Source: Carettochelys insculpta
Lineage: Eukaryota > Chordata > Testudines > Carettochelyidae
Reading direction: 5' to 3'
DNA length: 64,000 bases
Assembly (NCBI RefSeq): GCF_033958435.1
Contig: NC_134160.1
Coordinates: forward strand, 10,527,001 to 10,591,000
Each line of letters begins with the position of its first letter. Position 1 is the first letter of the stretch. Positions 1 to 12,999 of this stretch are shown one piece after another. The notes below the pieces were generated by a model. It did not search any database and had not been told where the DNA came from. It saw only the letters and a program-made list of their open reading frames with translations. The translations under genes were made by a program, and so were the position numbers.

Positions 1-3000
1 AGCCAATGAAGCATTTGCATGCCAGCAGTGGACTCAAGCCATCCAGCTGTACAGCAGAGCAGTTCAGAAAGCACCCAACAACGCCATGCTGTATGGAAAC
101 AGAGCCGCTGCCTACATGAAACGCAAGTGGTAAGTCACATGGGACTCCTTTTGGAAGGCTAACATGAGTGTGTGCTGTCAAAGGTAGCTTACCAGCTGGC
201 TTGGACGTCATAGCTACACAAAGTTATGGACTCTGGGTGAGACTCAACAGAGTTCCTTTCTCGTAGGCATCACTGCTCACTGTAGGGCTTCTAGCCACAC
301 TTACTGCAGACTGGGATTTATCTAATCTGATGAAACCTATGATGCAGTATAGAATGGGTTAAGTACAGAATTGTGTATGTTAGAGACTGGCTACAGATGG
401 TATCTGGTCACAAGATGTTGTTAATAAGTCACTTCATTGCTCACTGGTACACTGTGTAACTTGCTGTTTCTTTATAGCAGAAATAATCTATTGAAACAAA
501 GTCTCAAGCAGCGTCAGCATCTCTGACCTGGTATGGGGAACATCTCAGAGGAGGGACCTGAAGAAATTTATTCCCTTAATGAAGTAGGGGATATGCTGCT
601 CCTCTAGTTCAGTCCTTGTTACTTTCCTTAAAGCCCAAGACTATTGTAGGTTGGCTGTAATTGCTCCCACTGCTAACTTAATCCAAATTGTCACCACTGG
701 CAGATATACAGAGAGCACATCTAACACAAAGAGTAGTAATTCTCCTATTACCTGGATTAACCCCATCCTGTCATACTGGAAATTAGCTGGGATTCTTTCA
801 GGAACACTGCAGGGTTTTGGAAGAAGCTTTTGGTGCTGCTGAAGGCTGTGTCTAGCACACCGTTAACCATTGCAGGTGCTAACGGTACATGTGTAACAGC
901 CAGAGCTACTCTCACAATTTATAGCAAAGCTGTCTGGGGGAGGTATGCACTCGTGTTCTGTCTCCCTCCTCCTAAAGAAGGAAGAGTATTGGATGAGACT
1001 TACTACAGGTTAAATCTTTCCAATCTGGCACCCTCTGGACCTGATCGGAGCTGAATGAGAGTATTTGCCAGACCTGCAGAAGTCAATATTGCCTAGCATG
1101 GGATCAGCAACCTTTCCAAGGTGGAGTCTTGAAATTTGACCTTTTGACCTCTGTGTACAGTCTGAGTGCTGGACATACTTTTTAAATTCCCTAATAGTCC
1201 TACTTACAGCAGTTTCATTAACAAATAAATAAAGATACAGAGCTCTACCGTTTAGGTGGTGGTTGGTAGCATTAGCTGGTCCTTTGTTAATCTACGAGCG
1301 GCATGGCTTTGAGCAAGCTCTCAGCTGCATGAGGGAAGAGTGGTGGGGCTGAGCTCCCCCTCACATGCTGATGAAAATTAGCTTGCATACCGCTCTTGGT
1401 GTGCATGCTGCGGGCTGCTGACCCTAGTCTAGCAGCTTTACCAATATTTCCACTGCTTACTAGGCACTTAAAAGACGTTTGGGGTAAACTGAGCTAAAAA
1501 GTAGCACAGTGCACTGAGAGCCTGTAAACAAACTCTTACGGTGGCTGTAAAACTTTATGGGAAATTTGGCCACACCCATGATCAGTGGTCATCTGGCTCA
1601 CTAAAATCATGCCAGATTATGGATGTTGCTGGATGAGAGAGTTCCAGATTAGATTCAGCCTGTATCAGCATATTTAAAATACTTGTGATCTCTCACATCT
1701 CCCGCCATTTGAGAAATTCCCTCCTGGCGGAAGTTCTTGCCAGGATGTGGAACTGCCGGCAATTAGAATATTGGTAGCTGCCCAGGGGTTGGTATCCCAA
1801 AGCTGGGAACATGCCTTGGGTGCAGCCTCAGAAGGATGTAAAAGCCAGTGAGGGAGAAACCACTCAGTAGAGCACCCACAGCCAACGGCATGGGTTTCTA
1901 CTGGTGGTGCACATAACAAAATATATTCTGCCCATAGGTGGAAAAAGTTAGAGGGAGCCCTGCCCTTGGCCTTCATCTAATATAACTGAATACCAAAATG
2001 ACAGCTTTGCCATGCTTCTCCTGCTGTTGGGAAGCATGCTGAGAAAGGTGGGCCTTGTTCTCCACTTTCTCCTATAACCTTGCGATGTACAGGGGAGCTA
2101 AGCATCTTCGCCTAAGTGTTTGTAAACCTAACCAAATGGCTGTTATGATTTGGATCAATAGATACAGAAGAAACTTGAAGAAATGAATACCTCAGGATGA
2201 ACCTGAGGATATAGACAATCGAGGGAGGAGGATACAACTTTGGAAATAAATGCCCACAAGAAATATAAAATTCTGAGGGGTTTTACCTCACAGCTGGGCA
2301 CCTGACTTGGCCATTGGAAAGGGAAAAGTGCTGCTACAGTGTTTGGCCACAAGAGGGAACTCTTGAGCTACTGTGCTCATGGTATCTGTGCCCTGAGGCT
2401 ACTTTCAGCTGGCTTGGTGGGGTTTTTCTCCTTTGGAGATGGGGGCTGCCAACTCTGGACTAGTTTGCAGCAGTGGGACTTGATCTGTAGGACTTGAAAT
2501 AGTCACTCAGGAAACAGTTGTGCTACCACGTTCAGGTGGGGGGCAGAGACCTGGCCTCCAAACAGGAGGTGGTCCCTGTTCTGTGTGAGGTAACAGCTGG
2601 AAGATGAAATGAGAGCTCATGTAAGAAACCTGAACAGACGGGAAGCCCTTTCATACAGCGAGAGCTGAGAAGTAGATCAGCTCCCATGTTGCTCAAAGCC
2701 TGAAAGAGGTTAGTGGATACTTAGGTTGCTGCTGCCTCCAGGCTCTGTTCTTCTCTCCGTAGGGATGGGGATCACTATGATGCTTTAAGAGACTGCTTGA
2801 AGGCCATCTCCCTAAACCCAGGCCACCTGAAAGCCCATTTCCGTCTGGCCCGCTGTCTCTTTGAACTGAAGTATGTGGCAGAAGCGCTGGAGTGCCTGGA
2901 TGACTTCAAAGGGAAGTTCCCAGAACAGGCACATAGCAGTGCTTGTGATGCACTGGACAGAGACATCAATGCAGCCCTCTTCTCTAAAAGTGATAACGGT

Positions 3001-6000
3001 GGGTGCCAATGCTCAGCATTCTTCCCCCCCCCCCCCCCCTTTTAGGTTGGATTCTCATGTAACCCAGGAAGGAATTATTGCCCCACCCCCATCCCCAAAG
3101 TGAGGCTCCTTGACTTGCAAGCAGCAATTTGTCCACAGCTTGATTTGGTCTCCTGGATGAAGGTTGTCTCCATAACTGATACCTTCAGGACTGCACGAGC
3201 AGTCAGGTGACTTGCAGCTGTTACTTGGTTGCTCACAGAGAGTTGTTAAGTTCTGTAACGTATTATGGTCTTTCCCTTCTTGCTAAAAACTATCCTTTTT
3301 AAAAGAAAAAGAGGTTCCTGAATATGGTGCTACTGAGAGAGTAGGTGAGTGGGGGACCCAAACAGTGAAATGGTGCTCATATAAAGGGTTGGATACTCAG
3401 TTATGGAGGAAGGTCCTTATTCCAAAGGACAGGGGCAGAATGAGCAGTTGCAGTACAAGTGCCTTGCCAGTATCCTTCACTTCTTGGCTAGGAAGCACCT
3501 CAAGGGAAGATCACCACCACCCTCCCTGTGGTTTGTTTGATTCTTGGTCTTTTTGAGGCTAACAAGGGGGCCAGTTGGGAGAGGAACAACTGCCTTTGAA
3601 GTTGGATTGAGCCTGAGATGAAGAGGTGTAATCACTTTTGGTCTTGAGCTGCACATGAGCTCTAGAGTTGGTAGCAAGAAGAGGCTTGAGGTACAGAGGT
3701 GGCACGGTGAGGAGGAAGCTTGGCCCTGAGTACCTGTCGTCTGGATAAACTGGCCTTAGCTCTCAACTGGAGCTGTCACTTGAGTAACTCTCACAGTACT
3801 ACACTGGTTGGAGAATTCTCTGCTCCAGCATGAGATGAGTGTGAAGGAAAAAATCTCTGTTCTCTCTCTCTCCCTTTCCAGCTGAAGACAAGAAAGGGGG
3901 TGGGCCCATTCGGCTGCGATCAACTGGGCGAAAAGATTCCATCTCGGATGATGAGATGGTGCTGAGGGAGCGCAGCTATGACTACAAATTCCGGTACTGC
4001 GGCCACTGTAACACCACCACAGACATCAAGGAGGCCAACTTCTTTGGCAGGTGCGTGGTCTTTCCGTGGTCAAGGTGCAGTATTTCAGTCGCATGGGGCA
4101 GCAGAGTGCTGCTTGCTGGCCGGTGAAGATGTTGTCATGATGTGTAGACCCAGCACGGTGACCATGAGAAGATCTTGTTTCTTTTGGTCTGTGGGGTTTT
4201 TTGACTCCTGCAGGAACAGCAGAAGTGACTCTGCATAAGTTGCTGCCTCAGCACAGAGATGAGCCTTCTCATCTCAGTCTTTCAGTACTTCAGCACTTAG
4301 CACTCAGCCACGTGGGTTCTGAGGATGGAAGGACCATGCCGCAGACTACCTTTGTCCCTATCTAGACACATCCCTTTCCGTGCAGTGCTGAGACAATGCC
4401 GTTTCCATCTGGAGGTGCTGGAGATCCAGCTAGTTTTGTGAGATTTCCTTGTTCTGTGCAGTACAGGGGGAAGATGCTGAGGGGCCTTTAAATGATTGGT
4501 GAAACCCAAGTGCTGGATCGCGAGGGTTTTGATGCTAACTGGTTCCTTGAGCTAGTTCTTGTGTGTGGGTGAGAAAGGTAATGAGGCAGTGGCTAACGTA
4601 CGTCTCAGCCCAATGTACTTATCTGGTCCTGCCTTCATTCTTCAGCCTCTTTAGAGCAGCCACCTATTCCATAAGTGTGAATCTTCACCGTGTAACAGAG
4701 TATAGAGCTTTCCTCCACCACCTTTTTCTGCACCTGATTGCTGTCTCCTCCTATAACTGTCCTGTGAGTTCAGCAGAGCCCTTTGTTCTCCCTTTCCTAG
4801 CAATGCGCAGTATATTGTCAGTGGCTCGGACGATGGGTCTTTCTTTATCTGGGAGAAAGAAACTACCAACCTGGTGCGGGTGCTGCAGGGGGATGAGTCT
4901 ATTGTGAACTGTCTCCAGCCCCACCCAAGTTACTGCTTCCTGGCCACCAGTGGCATCGACCCAGTCGTACGACTCTGGAATCCCAGGCCAGAGGTAAGAG
5001 CAGCAGCAGAGCAGCTGTAAAGAGGTAGGTCCTGGATGACGGGCTTTAGGACTCCATGCCAGAAACCATTGTCTTCACGCAAGCAGAAGATGAAGACTGA
5101 TAGGGCAGAGGGATAGTTGAATGAATTTGGGATTAACCTTGTGGGTTTTCTTCTGCCTTTCCCATTGGCCATGCTGTGCTTGCCTCACTATCCCTGTTTG
5201 CAGAAGGGGGATTGGCACTTGCAGCTCACTGTGTTACTCTGAGAGCACATCTGTGTGTAGCAGATAGCGCAAACATGCCCAGGTAGAATGAACGTGTCCT
5301 CCTGTATGCTCCAGGTTAGGCTGTGGAGAGTCTCTTCTGAGACTGAGTATGCAAGGTACTGGGGAGCTGGAGTTAAAACAGGAGCAGGAAAGGCCTGGTG
5401 TCAGAGGGAAGCTTGGAGCAGAGGAAAGATGCCTTTGCTCCTAAGCGAGGATGAGGCCTAACTAGAGCCAGGATTGGCATAATACAGGTTTTGCTTGCTG
5501 AAGTTTCCTGCTTCCTTTTCACCAGACTTTGCCAGTTCCTGCTCCTGACCTGGAGCAAGTGTTGCTTTGTCGGCACTCATGGGCTGGCTTTATAAAAACG
5601 AAGCCGCCTTTCTGAATGCCTCCAAAGGCAGGATAGCATTGGAGGGAGATTGTCCAGGATGGGAGCAGGGGATCTCAGCCTTTGCTTTTCTCCTCTTTTC
5701 CGATTCCCCTTGAGAAGCCCTGCTGCAGCTGTGTGCTGATAGTGGCGCAGAGCATCTTACCTGATCTAGGAGCGTGATGGCCCAGCTCACACAGCCCAGT
5801 AGGCAGTTGGACAAAAGTCTTTCAAGGACAGCCAGCCGCTTGGTCATAAGCCATTCTACCCAACCCCTGCTGAAATCCTGGTTCAATGCAGCCTTCCCTA
5901 CAGGTTTCAGGAGGCCAGCTATCATCGTACTGTTGGGCTTGTAACGTGAACATGCACCCAGTAGTGGGGGTGGGGGCAAAATACATGGGCCGGATTCGGC

Positions 6001-7018
6001 ACACCAAGCCACTGGATCCAGCCAATGGCGCAGTAGGAGCCTCACCTGGGCTCCCTGCCTGCCCCACCCACCCCATGCTGCTCAGAGCAGCTCTCTGAAT
6101 GCTGGGAGCCTGAGCAGGAGGCTTCACATGCTACCCCTGCCCAGGCTCAATCTTGCAGCTCCCACTGGCTGTTTATGACTATCGGGACTTGCCTGTTTGC
6201 AGGACAGGCAGCATTCAAAGTACACCTCCCCCGGCGCTCCCAGTGTTCAGAGCAGCACAAACCCTACAACCAGCTGTTCTGAGCATGTGTGGGTTCGTGG
6301 CAGGCAGGGTCCTGCCCTAGGGACCTGCTGCGTTGCTAGCTGAGAGGTGCCCAGATGAAACTCTGGCTGGGAGGCGCTGTCTCTGACATCCTGTCTCCTT
6401 CCTACCACCAGCTCCTGGCCCCTCTACCTGCTCCTCCCAGACCCTGCAGTCCAGTCCTTTTTACGCTCCCTCGTGCCCCAAATCCCAACACCCACCCTCC
6501 TGCTCCGGATCACAAGCCACTCCCAGACCCTGCCCCCCTTCCAAGGCAGAATCCTCTCCTGCACCCCTGTCTGCTGTTGCAGATCCCAGTCCCTTCCCTC
6601 ACCCAAACGCCCTCCTTTACCCAAGCTTCCTTCTGCACCTCCTCCATCCAAAATTATTACCCCTCCCCATACCCAATGTTCAGTCTGGGGAAACCTGAAC
6701 TTGAGGGAGTGGTGGAGATGAGACGTTCCTGTCTGGTGAGCAGATACAGCAGTCCTAGTGTCGCTGTGTGCGACTGCCTCTCCCCTCCCCACCCAACGCC
6801 ATCTCCTTCCTTGTTTGCAGAGTGAAACCCTCAATGGGCGTGTGGTGGAAGACATGGAAGGCGCTTCCCAAGCGAACCAGCGGCGAATGAACGCGGACCC
6901 CCTGGAGGTGATGTTGCTCAACATGGGCTACCGTATCACAGGACTGACCAGCGGAGGGGCTGGAGGCTCGGATGACGAAGACAGCTCAGAGGGGCAGGTC
7001 CAGTGCCGGCCCAGCTAA
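1..7018 (+). CDS. WDTC1: WDTC1 (WD and TPR repeat protein 1), 3' part of gene, five coding exons
   Basis: Coding exons are 1-129 (5' end outside the window), 2763-2998, 3882-4050, 4801-4993 and 6821-7018, with TAA at 7016-7018. Every junction has AG/GT borders and the reading frame carries through, giving about 307 C-terminal residues. Exons 1-2 encode the tetratricopeptide region (AIQLYSRAV, YGNRAAAYMKRKW, LKAHFRLARCLFELKY). Exon 3 encodes the linker with RKDSISDDEMVLRERSYDY and the CGHCNTTTD motif. Exon 4 encodes WD40 repeats (SGSDDGSFFIWE, SGIDPVVRLWNPR). Exon 5 encodes the acidic tail ending EGQVQCRPS. I recognise these segments as WDTC1, the vertebrate relative of Drosophila adipose. The family is known as a CUL4-DDB1 ubiquitin ligase substrate receptor that restrains adipogenesis. 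The N-terminal WD40 exons are upstream of the window. No break or frameshift is seen. Confidence 0.96.
1430..1660 (+). mobile_element. Tc1/mariner (Tigger-like) non-autonomous fragment
   Basis: This stretch shares a series of blocks with the better copy at 50,288-50,613: an accumulation around 'ttatggga', 'ttggccacaccc', 'gtggtcat' and 'gttgctggatgagag'. The terminal inverted repeats are missing or decayed, so it is an old relic. The family assignment is from memory of the sequence type. Confidence 0.55.
1700..1975 (-). mobile_element. hAT-like non-autonomous relic
   Basis: The 3' part (about 1880-1970: 'tttctactggtggtgcaca', 'attctgccca', 'ggtggaaaaagttagaggga') resembles the hAT-like element at 11,391-11,569. 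The ends are eroded. Orientation is uncertain. Confidence 0.4.
4994..6820 (+). other. WDTC1 last intron with C-rich repeat segment
   Basis: The donor GTAAGA is at 4994 and the acceptor TTTGCAG ends at 6820. From about 5890 to 6710 the intron carries pyrimidine- and CpG-poor, CCT/CCA-rich sequence of the same general type as 24.55-25.05 kb and 30.65-31.15 kb, probably copies of a dispersed repeat. The open frames in it are compositional. Confidence 0.5.
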
Positions 7019-7395
7019 AGCAGAACCGCTTGTCCTTCCTGCAGCTCTTCTGTTGAAGAGGAACCTGGTTTCCTTGGTTCTCAGCTTTCTCTGATTGCCC
7101 TGTTTCACACTATGCACAGAGTGGGACAAGCTGGCAGGGGCAGGAGTGGCCTTTTCATCCAACCACCGCTGCCACCTTTCTCCCCCCTCCCCGTCACACT
7201 ACTGAGCAGCATGGCAATGCAGTCTTGGGTTTGGCCTGTAGCGGAATTTAGTCCCTGCTGGGATTTTTGAGTTGTCTGAGCAGTATAAACTGGTGACCTT
7301 CTCCAGCATGAGCTGGAAGAAGGCACATTGGCTACATTCGTGCGTCTGCAGAGGATTCTTAACATCCTAAATAAAATGTAAGTCTAGGGCAGGGA
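7019..7395 (+). other. WDTC1 3' UTR, first candidate polyadenylation site
   Basis: AATAAA at 7370-7375 lies about 350 nt after the WDTC1 stop, followed by GT-containing sequence. The true end may be further on. A second candidate, ATTAAA at 10,033-10,038 followed by T- and GT-rich sequence, would give a 3 kb UTR. Transcript evidence is needed to choose. Confidence 0.5.
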
Positions 7396-10300
7396 CTTTG
7401 GAATGACTTTCCTGCAGTGATCTTGGTCTCTGAAGCTTGGCTGAGCTGCTCTATCACCAGCCCTGAGTCACTGGTCTGGGGCTGTTGGTCATAGTGGAAA
7501 AATCCTGTGTAGCCCACTGGACATCTCACCTGTGTTCAGCTGGTCTCCACTTCCTAATTTATGGTCCTTGTAGGGGCCATGTTTGTGTTTAAAAAAGGGT
7601 GGTGGTCAATCCTTGGCTCTGGGATTTACCTTAGTTAGCATCTACTTGGGCATCGACTAGCAATTGGGGATGTTGAGTTCATGAGATTGGAGGGGGGGAA
7701 CCTGCCTTCCCAGCTTTAATATACATTATTTTCCTCTGTGTGGCTTGTGAATCTGGAGAGTAAAGATGACAGTCATGGGAGGAGTTCAGCCTGAGGTCTG
7801 AAGCTTGGATGACTCATGTGGACAGAGCTACTAAGCAAAGTGGCTCATAATAGCCTCTTCCAAAGCTTCCATCTCTTTCACCCAGAATACTTTCTAGAGC
7901 CATTTACCTTTTTCTTCTAGCACCCATGCCCTGGTGTTAGTGCACAGCAGCAGCATTGCAGCTGAAGTTGGAGCTTATAGAAAGTGAAATATGAGTGCAG
8001 TCAGCTACTCCACAGTGCCACTACTGGCCTCAGCTGAGGTGACCTCTTCCTGCCTTGTCACCAGGTGACCTCCCTCCTGTGCAACAAGCAGAGGAGGAAT
8101 GGTGGGCTAGTGATCCTCTCAGGAGCTCCCCTGGCTTTCCCCATGTTTCCCTTGCTCTCTGTCTGCAAGGCCAGGCCTGGTGCTTCATTAGAACATAAGC
8201 ACTGCATTTCCCACTCTCTTCACGGATAATTTGCAGCCCTGTGTCCCCTCTTGCTCTTGCCAAACAGCAAATATCAAATTGATCTTACACGACTGTGCTA
8301 CAGCCTAAATAGAACTGTGTTTTTTTTTGTTTTTTTTTTTTGACTATCAACTAAAACCAAAGAGCCCCTGGAGATCTTTCTACTTTTCTTGCACTCTTTA
8401 CTTTTTGCTGCTGAGGGTCTAAATATGCTACCATTGGTCTCAGGAGGAGAGGGTGGTGTGTGGGCATCCTGCATCAAGGCCGCATCTCCCCATGGCAGAA
8501 TCCCTGGTCTTCCTGTACCTATTGTGTAAGGGGGAGTGGCCCAGCCTTTCTGCTCTGGCTGCTGTGTGCTACACATTGAAAGAAGGAAGGGCTGGGTGTT
8601 GGTTAAGCAGCATGACTGGCTTCCCTCCCACCACTGCGGCACACTCCTTACCTGCTTTTCTGTACAACCAGCACGAACCAAGAGTGATCTAAAGAGGTTT
8701 ATGATGTGTCCCATGGCTTGCCCACTTTATTGTGTAGGATGTACCCTGCAATGTTCAGCAGACCCCCAACAAGCAGTGCTCTATCTTCCACCTGCTGTAA
8801 TGGGGGAGGAGCTAGCTGGGACCACGTCATCTCTGCCTTTAAGGCAGCCAATGTCTGCTCCATCTTACACAGGGGAGGCTCAGGCCTGGTGTACTCTAGG
8901 TCACTTGGCAATCCACCCTGTGAAGATGTAGTGCCTCTGTGCTCCTCCAGGAACTAGGATGGAGGAATTTCAAGCAAACAAAACCTCAGATTTTCTTCTG
9001 TTCCCTCTTACCTGGAACAGGCCATCCCTTGGTGCAGAAGGGCACTTACGCCTTTCCCATTCCTGCCTCCCCCCCCTCTTTTTTTTTTTTTAAATCTACC
9101 ACCGCTGTGGTACGGATGACTCAACGCAGTTCTGACAATTCAGTTGTGTACAGGCTACTCCCCACAGCAGTGTGCCAGTATTCCCAGGTGCTCAGTGGTT
9201 TTTTTTAAAAACCAGCGGCACCAGAAGATGGCTCTCTTGTTTGGGTTTTTTTCTCTAAGTGACCTATTTTCTTTCCTCCCTAAATAATCACATAGACACA
9301 TCTTCCTTTCTCCTCCCTCTCCTTAAACTTTGCAGGGTTTCACTAGACCACGTCTTAAATCAAAAAGTTTTTTTTTAACTCCCTAATCTACTTGGAAACT
9401 GAAAAGAACAGATCCACACACTCTCCTGGGGTTTCTTTTCATTCAGCTTATGCCATGGCAGCTGGTTTCTCTGAGCATCAAGGTAGCTCTCCCAGCTGCA
9501 GCGTGAAAGCTACAAGACTTCCTGCTTCTGCAGTGGATCGTTTTTGTTATGGCTGCTTTGATTTAAAAGGAAGAAAATAACAGTGGGGTTGATGGGAGGA
9601 GCCCTCTTAGCCCCACTTTCTCATCTTGGACAGATTTCGTCTGCTTTATTGGTTGTTAATGAGAAATTCCATATTTATTGGTGAAGGAAAAAACGTACTG
9701 GGGGAAGAAGTGTTGCATTATTTACCTCTGCTGTTTTCTTCTACCCTTTTTGAAAAGAAGTCCCTCCCTGCTGTGGTTAACTCTTTCTAATTGAGGATAG
9801 GCAGAGATTACTCCTTTATTTTTGTATTTTTAGCAGTGGGAATCTCCTTTAGACACTCTAAGATTCCTTTGGATGTTGCAAAGACAACTGCTTGTAGCTT
9901 TTCCATATTAGAGATGACAAGTCTGCCAACCTCTCCCCCTGCAATTCTAGAGATAACGCACAGGCCTTATTATCATTAACAGGAGCAGACTATTTCTGAT
10001 TCCCTGGTCCCTGGAAGAGAAAGGGTTAAGCAATTAAACATTTCTTTGTTCTAGTTCTCTTTCTGTGTCTTTTGTTCGTAGGATTGTGCTGCCTTTACTC
10101 CCCTCCTCCCCCGTCCCACCCCATTGCCTGTGCTTGGCGGAGAGTGGGAGAGAGACTGGAGGGTGAGTATTACATACTTATTAGGGTGCACAGGCTCCTG
10201 CAATCTTGGGGATACGGGCATGGTCCTCTAAAATAATCTTTTATATGGTGACCTGGGAGTGGCTATTTTCAGCAGTCCCTAATTGCTGTAGAACTGACTT

Positions 10301-10740
10301 TGACTGATTCTCTTGGGTGGGAGGGGCTGTTGCTCTTCTGCAGAGTGGGGGCTGCCTTTTACCTTGGGAACACAAACCTCTTGCCCGCCCTTATCTCCAG
10401 AAGTTCTGTGAGCTACAGCCTGGCTGGGGTTTCAACTGTGGGGACTGCACGGGACATTTAGTGGAGGAGACAATCTGGCCTGCTGGAGCGATGGTCTGGT
10501 GTAAGGATGTGTGATTGTTTTAACCCCGCCAGGTCTTCTGAAGAGACGTGCTGTCTTGAGGAAAAGGGGAGCTCACAAGCTCCCTGGCCACTTGCTCTTG
10601 CGCCATTCATGGATGGATGGAAGTGCCCAGCTGTGGGGCAGTGGGCAGAAAATGGTGAAAGAACTGAGCTGTTACTTCCTCAGGCCGGGGGACGTTGAAC
10701 GCTTAGAATCTTCTTCAATGGCCACCTGTGCCTGAGTGAT
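7396..10740. other. Non-coding stretch downstream of WDTC1
   Basis: I find no recognisable exon or RNA gene here. The sequence has T tracts (8322-8341, 9078-9092) and pyrimidine-rich blocks typical of a long 3' UTR or intergenic DNA. It could be an extended WDTC1 UTR ending near 10,040. Confidence 0.45.
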
Positions 10741-10745
10741 TAACT

Positions 10746-10930
10746 CATGGGTGTCCAACCTTTTGGCTTGCCTGGGCCGCATTGAGTGAAGAGGAATTGT
10801 CTTGGGCCGCATATAAAATATATAATATAGTTAATGTATATAAATCACATAATGTTAAAAGTTTATGATCTTGTGGGGCCGCATTACTAGCTGTCTAGGG
10901 CCGCATGTGGCCGCGGGTTGGACATGCCTG
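10746..10930. mobile_element. hAT-like non-autonomous element
   Basis: The ends are an inverted pair, CATGGGTGTCCAACC at the left and GGTTGGACATGCCTG at the right. Inside are three repeats of GGGCCGCAT. The flanking octamers (gattaact and acttaact) agree at 6 of 8 positions, consistent with an aged 8-bp target duplication of the hAT superfamily. Confidence 0.7.
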
Positions 10931-11390
10931 ACTTAACTGATCCAGGAGTTGCGGTTGCCTGTCTGACTCCTTCCACTGCGGCTGAGCTTGCTTTGCTTTT
11001 GGAATCCCCTTGTAAAAACCACTGAGAGGCAGAGAGTTGGACCTACCAGAAACTTGCTGTTACTTGACTGCCAGTCTCTGCTCGGTGTGAGATTATGAAA
11101 ATAACTTGAACCTCTGGCAACCTATTACCAGCAAAAAAAAAAACAACAAAAAACCCTCCCTTCCATTTCTCTTCAGCCTAGCCCAGCTTCTTTCTTGCCA
11201 GCTGTGTACAAGGGTGATTTGCGTGGAGGAGGGAACCAACTGTTCAGTGACTGACCCAAACAGGAACTAACCTTTTGTATATGCACTGGTAACTGATTCA
11301 GAAAACAAGTCTTGCACTGTCTCTGCTATTAAGCTTCCTCTCAGAGTATGTCTTCAGAGGAGAAAATAACTCAGGTAGGAGCTTTCTGAC

Positions 11391-11569
11391 CAGTGTTTCC
11401 TGTAAGCTGAGCGCCTGGCTGGCCACCCAGGAAAGATTCAGGAGCTGTTCAGATGAGAGTACCTACAACCACAGCCAGTGTTTCTATTGGTGGCACATAT
11501 CTGCACATGCCTTGGTGCACAAAAAATTCATTCTGCACCTGGATGGAAAAAAAAATAGAGGGAACACTG
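11391..11569. mobile_element. hAT-like short element with CAGTGTTTCC / GGAACACTG ends
   Basis: It begins CAGTGTTTCC and ends GGAACACTG, an inverted pair of the hAT type. The flanking octamers agree at only 5 of 8 positions, so the target duplication is not convincing. A related relic lies at about 1700-1975. Confidence 0.6.
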
Positions 11570-12208
11570 CCTCTGGCCTGCAGCTGTTCCAATTCATGCA
11601 GTTTATCACACCAGCAGATGGATCCTGTCAGCTAGCCTCTGGGTGGTATGTTTAGTAATTGTATCTGGTCTGGGGCTGAAATTTATGGGCAAAGAGGTGG
11701 TTGTAAGGATGGACCAGGGCAGTAGAATGCAGACTAGTTGTATGAATTAAGAAAAGGGAAAGTTTAGGTTTTGTATCTGAGTGCTGAAGAGGTAAATTCA
11801 GGCCTCCTTTAACCCCAGCGAAGGGAATAGTGATGTATAACTCTTGGATTCAATTCAGCCATGTAGGAAACTCCTTGCCTGAGAGAGGATGGAAGCCCCA
11901 TTGCTAAAGCCACTACAAACTAGATCATAAGGTAGGCAACAAGCCTGTATTCACACCTGGTCCCTGGGACTGAGGTTTCTCTGCCCTGTCTAGTGGGAGG
12001 GGCAAAGGAATATTGGAAGCATTTTACACTGCTTTCTGGGGAAGGGAAACATCTCTTCTGAAAGTAAGGTTCTGATCTAATTCCCCTCAGGAGGAGAGGC
12101 CTGGCTTACTGTCATATGCAACAAGGCTCTCCATGGATGACAACGCTGCCAGTGCCAACCAAGAACAGGGCCTTCAGGTCGGGGTGGTGGATGGATGGGG
12201 GTGTGTGG

Positions 12209-12233
12209 GGGAGAGAGAGAGAGAGAAAGAGAT
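12209..12233. repeat. GA-rich simple repeat
   Basis: A run of alternating GA with interruptions lies just left of the palindromic element at 12,252. Confidence 0.7.
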
Positions 12234-12251
12234 GGCCCCTCTGAGCACTGT

Positions 12252-12685
12252 GGCTATGTCTACACGAGCCCCAAACTTCGAAATGGCCATGCAAATGGCC
12301 ATTTTGAAGTTTACTAATGAAGCGCTGAAATGCATATTCAGCGCATCATGAGCATGCGGGCGGCCCCGGCACTTCAAAATTGACGCGCCTCGCTGCCACG
12401 TCTCGTCCCGAGGGGGCTCCTTTTCGAAAGGACCCCGCCTGCTTCGAAGTCCCCTTATTCCTATCAGCTCATGGGAATAAGGGGACTTCGAAGTAGGCAG
12501 GGTCCTTTCGAAAAGGAGCCCCGTCGGGACGAGACGCGCGGCGGCGAGGCACGTCAATTTCGAAGTGCCGTGGCCGCCTGCATGCTCATGAAGCACTGAA
12601 TATGCATTTCAGTGCTTCATTAGTAAACTTTGAAATGGCCATTTCCATGGCCATTTTGAAGTTTGGGGCTCCTGTAGACATGGCC
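12252..12685. mobile_element. 434-bp near-perfect palindrome (foldback/MITE-like element)
   Basis: The left arm (about 12,252-12,455) and right arm (about 12,478-12,685) are reverse complements along most of their length, with a centre near 'cctatcagctcatggg'. The ends read GGCTATGTCTACA and TGTAGACATGGCC. Markers along both arms are TTCGAAATGGCC/GGCCATTT, GCATATTCAG/TGAATATGC, GTCTCGTCCCGA/TCGGGACGAGAC and CTTCGAAGTCCCC/GGGGACTTCGAAG. No transposase is present. The only flanking duplication is TGT, which could be chance. Confidence 0.8.
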
Positions 12686-12716
12686 TGTGTGTGCAAAAGA
12701 GAGGAGAGGGGAGGGA

Positions 12717-12718
<2 letters not shown>

Positions 12719-12770
<52 letters not shown>
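12719..12770. repeat. (GT)n-(GA)n microsatellite
   Basis: About fifteen GT units are followed directly by ten GA units (12,751-12,770). Confidence 0.95.
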
Positions 12771-12999
12771 AGGTACACTAAAATCAAATGGCAGCTGTGG
12801 AAGAGAGCTGTGTAATCTCACACCTGCCCACCTGGGATTGCTCCTCCATGGGGACTCCACCTTCCAATGGAAATGCACAGTGTTTGTCCCACTCACTACT
12901 CCTGGAAGCTGCCCTGTGGATTGGTGAGAACCAAATGAAATGAGAGGCGGGGAGGGGCAATTGTGGCTCTGATCTAGCAACGGCACCCCCGCTCAAGGA

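Larger units (their letters stand above)
130..2762 (+). other. WDTC1 intron with transposon relics
   Basis: The donor GTAAGT is at 130 and the acceptor AG at 2761-2762. The intron contains a degraded Tigger-like fragment (about 1430-1660) and a hAT-like fragment (about 1700-1975). I see no further exon; the open frames here have no family resemblance. Confidence 0.75.
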
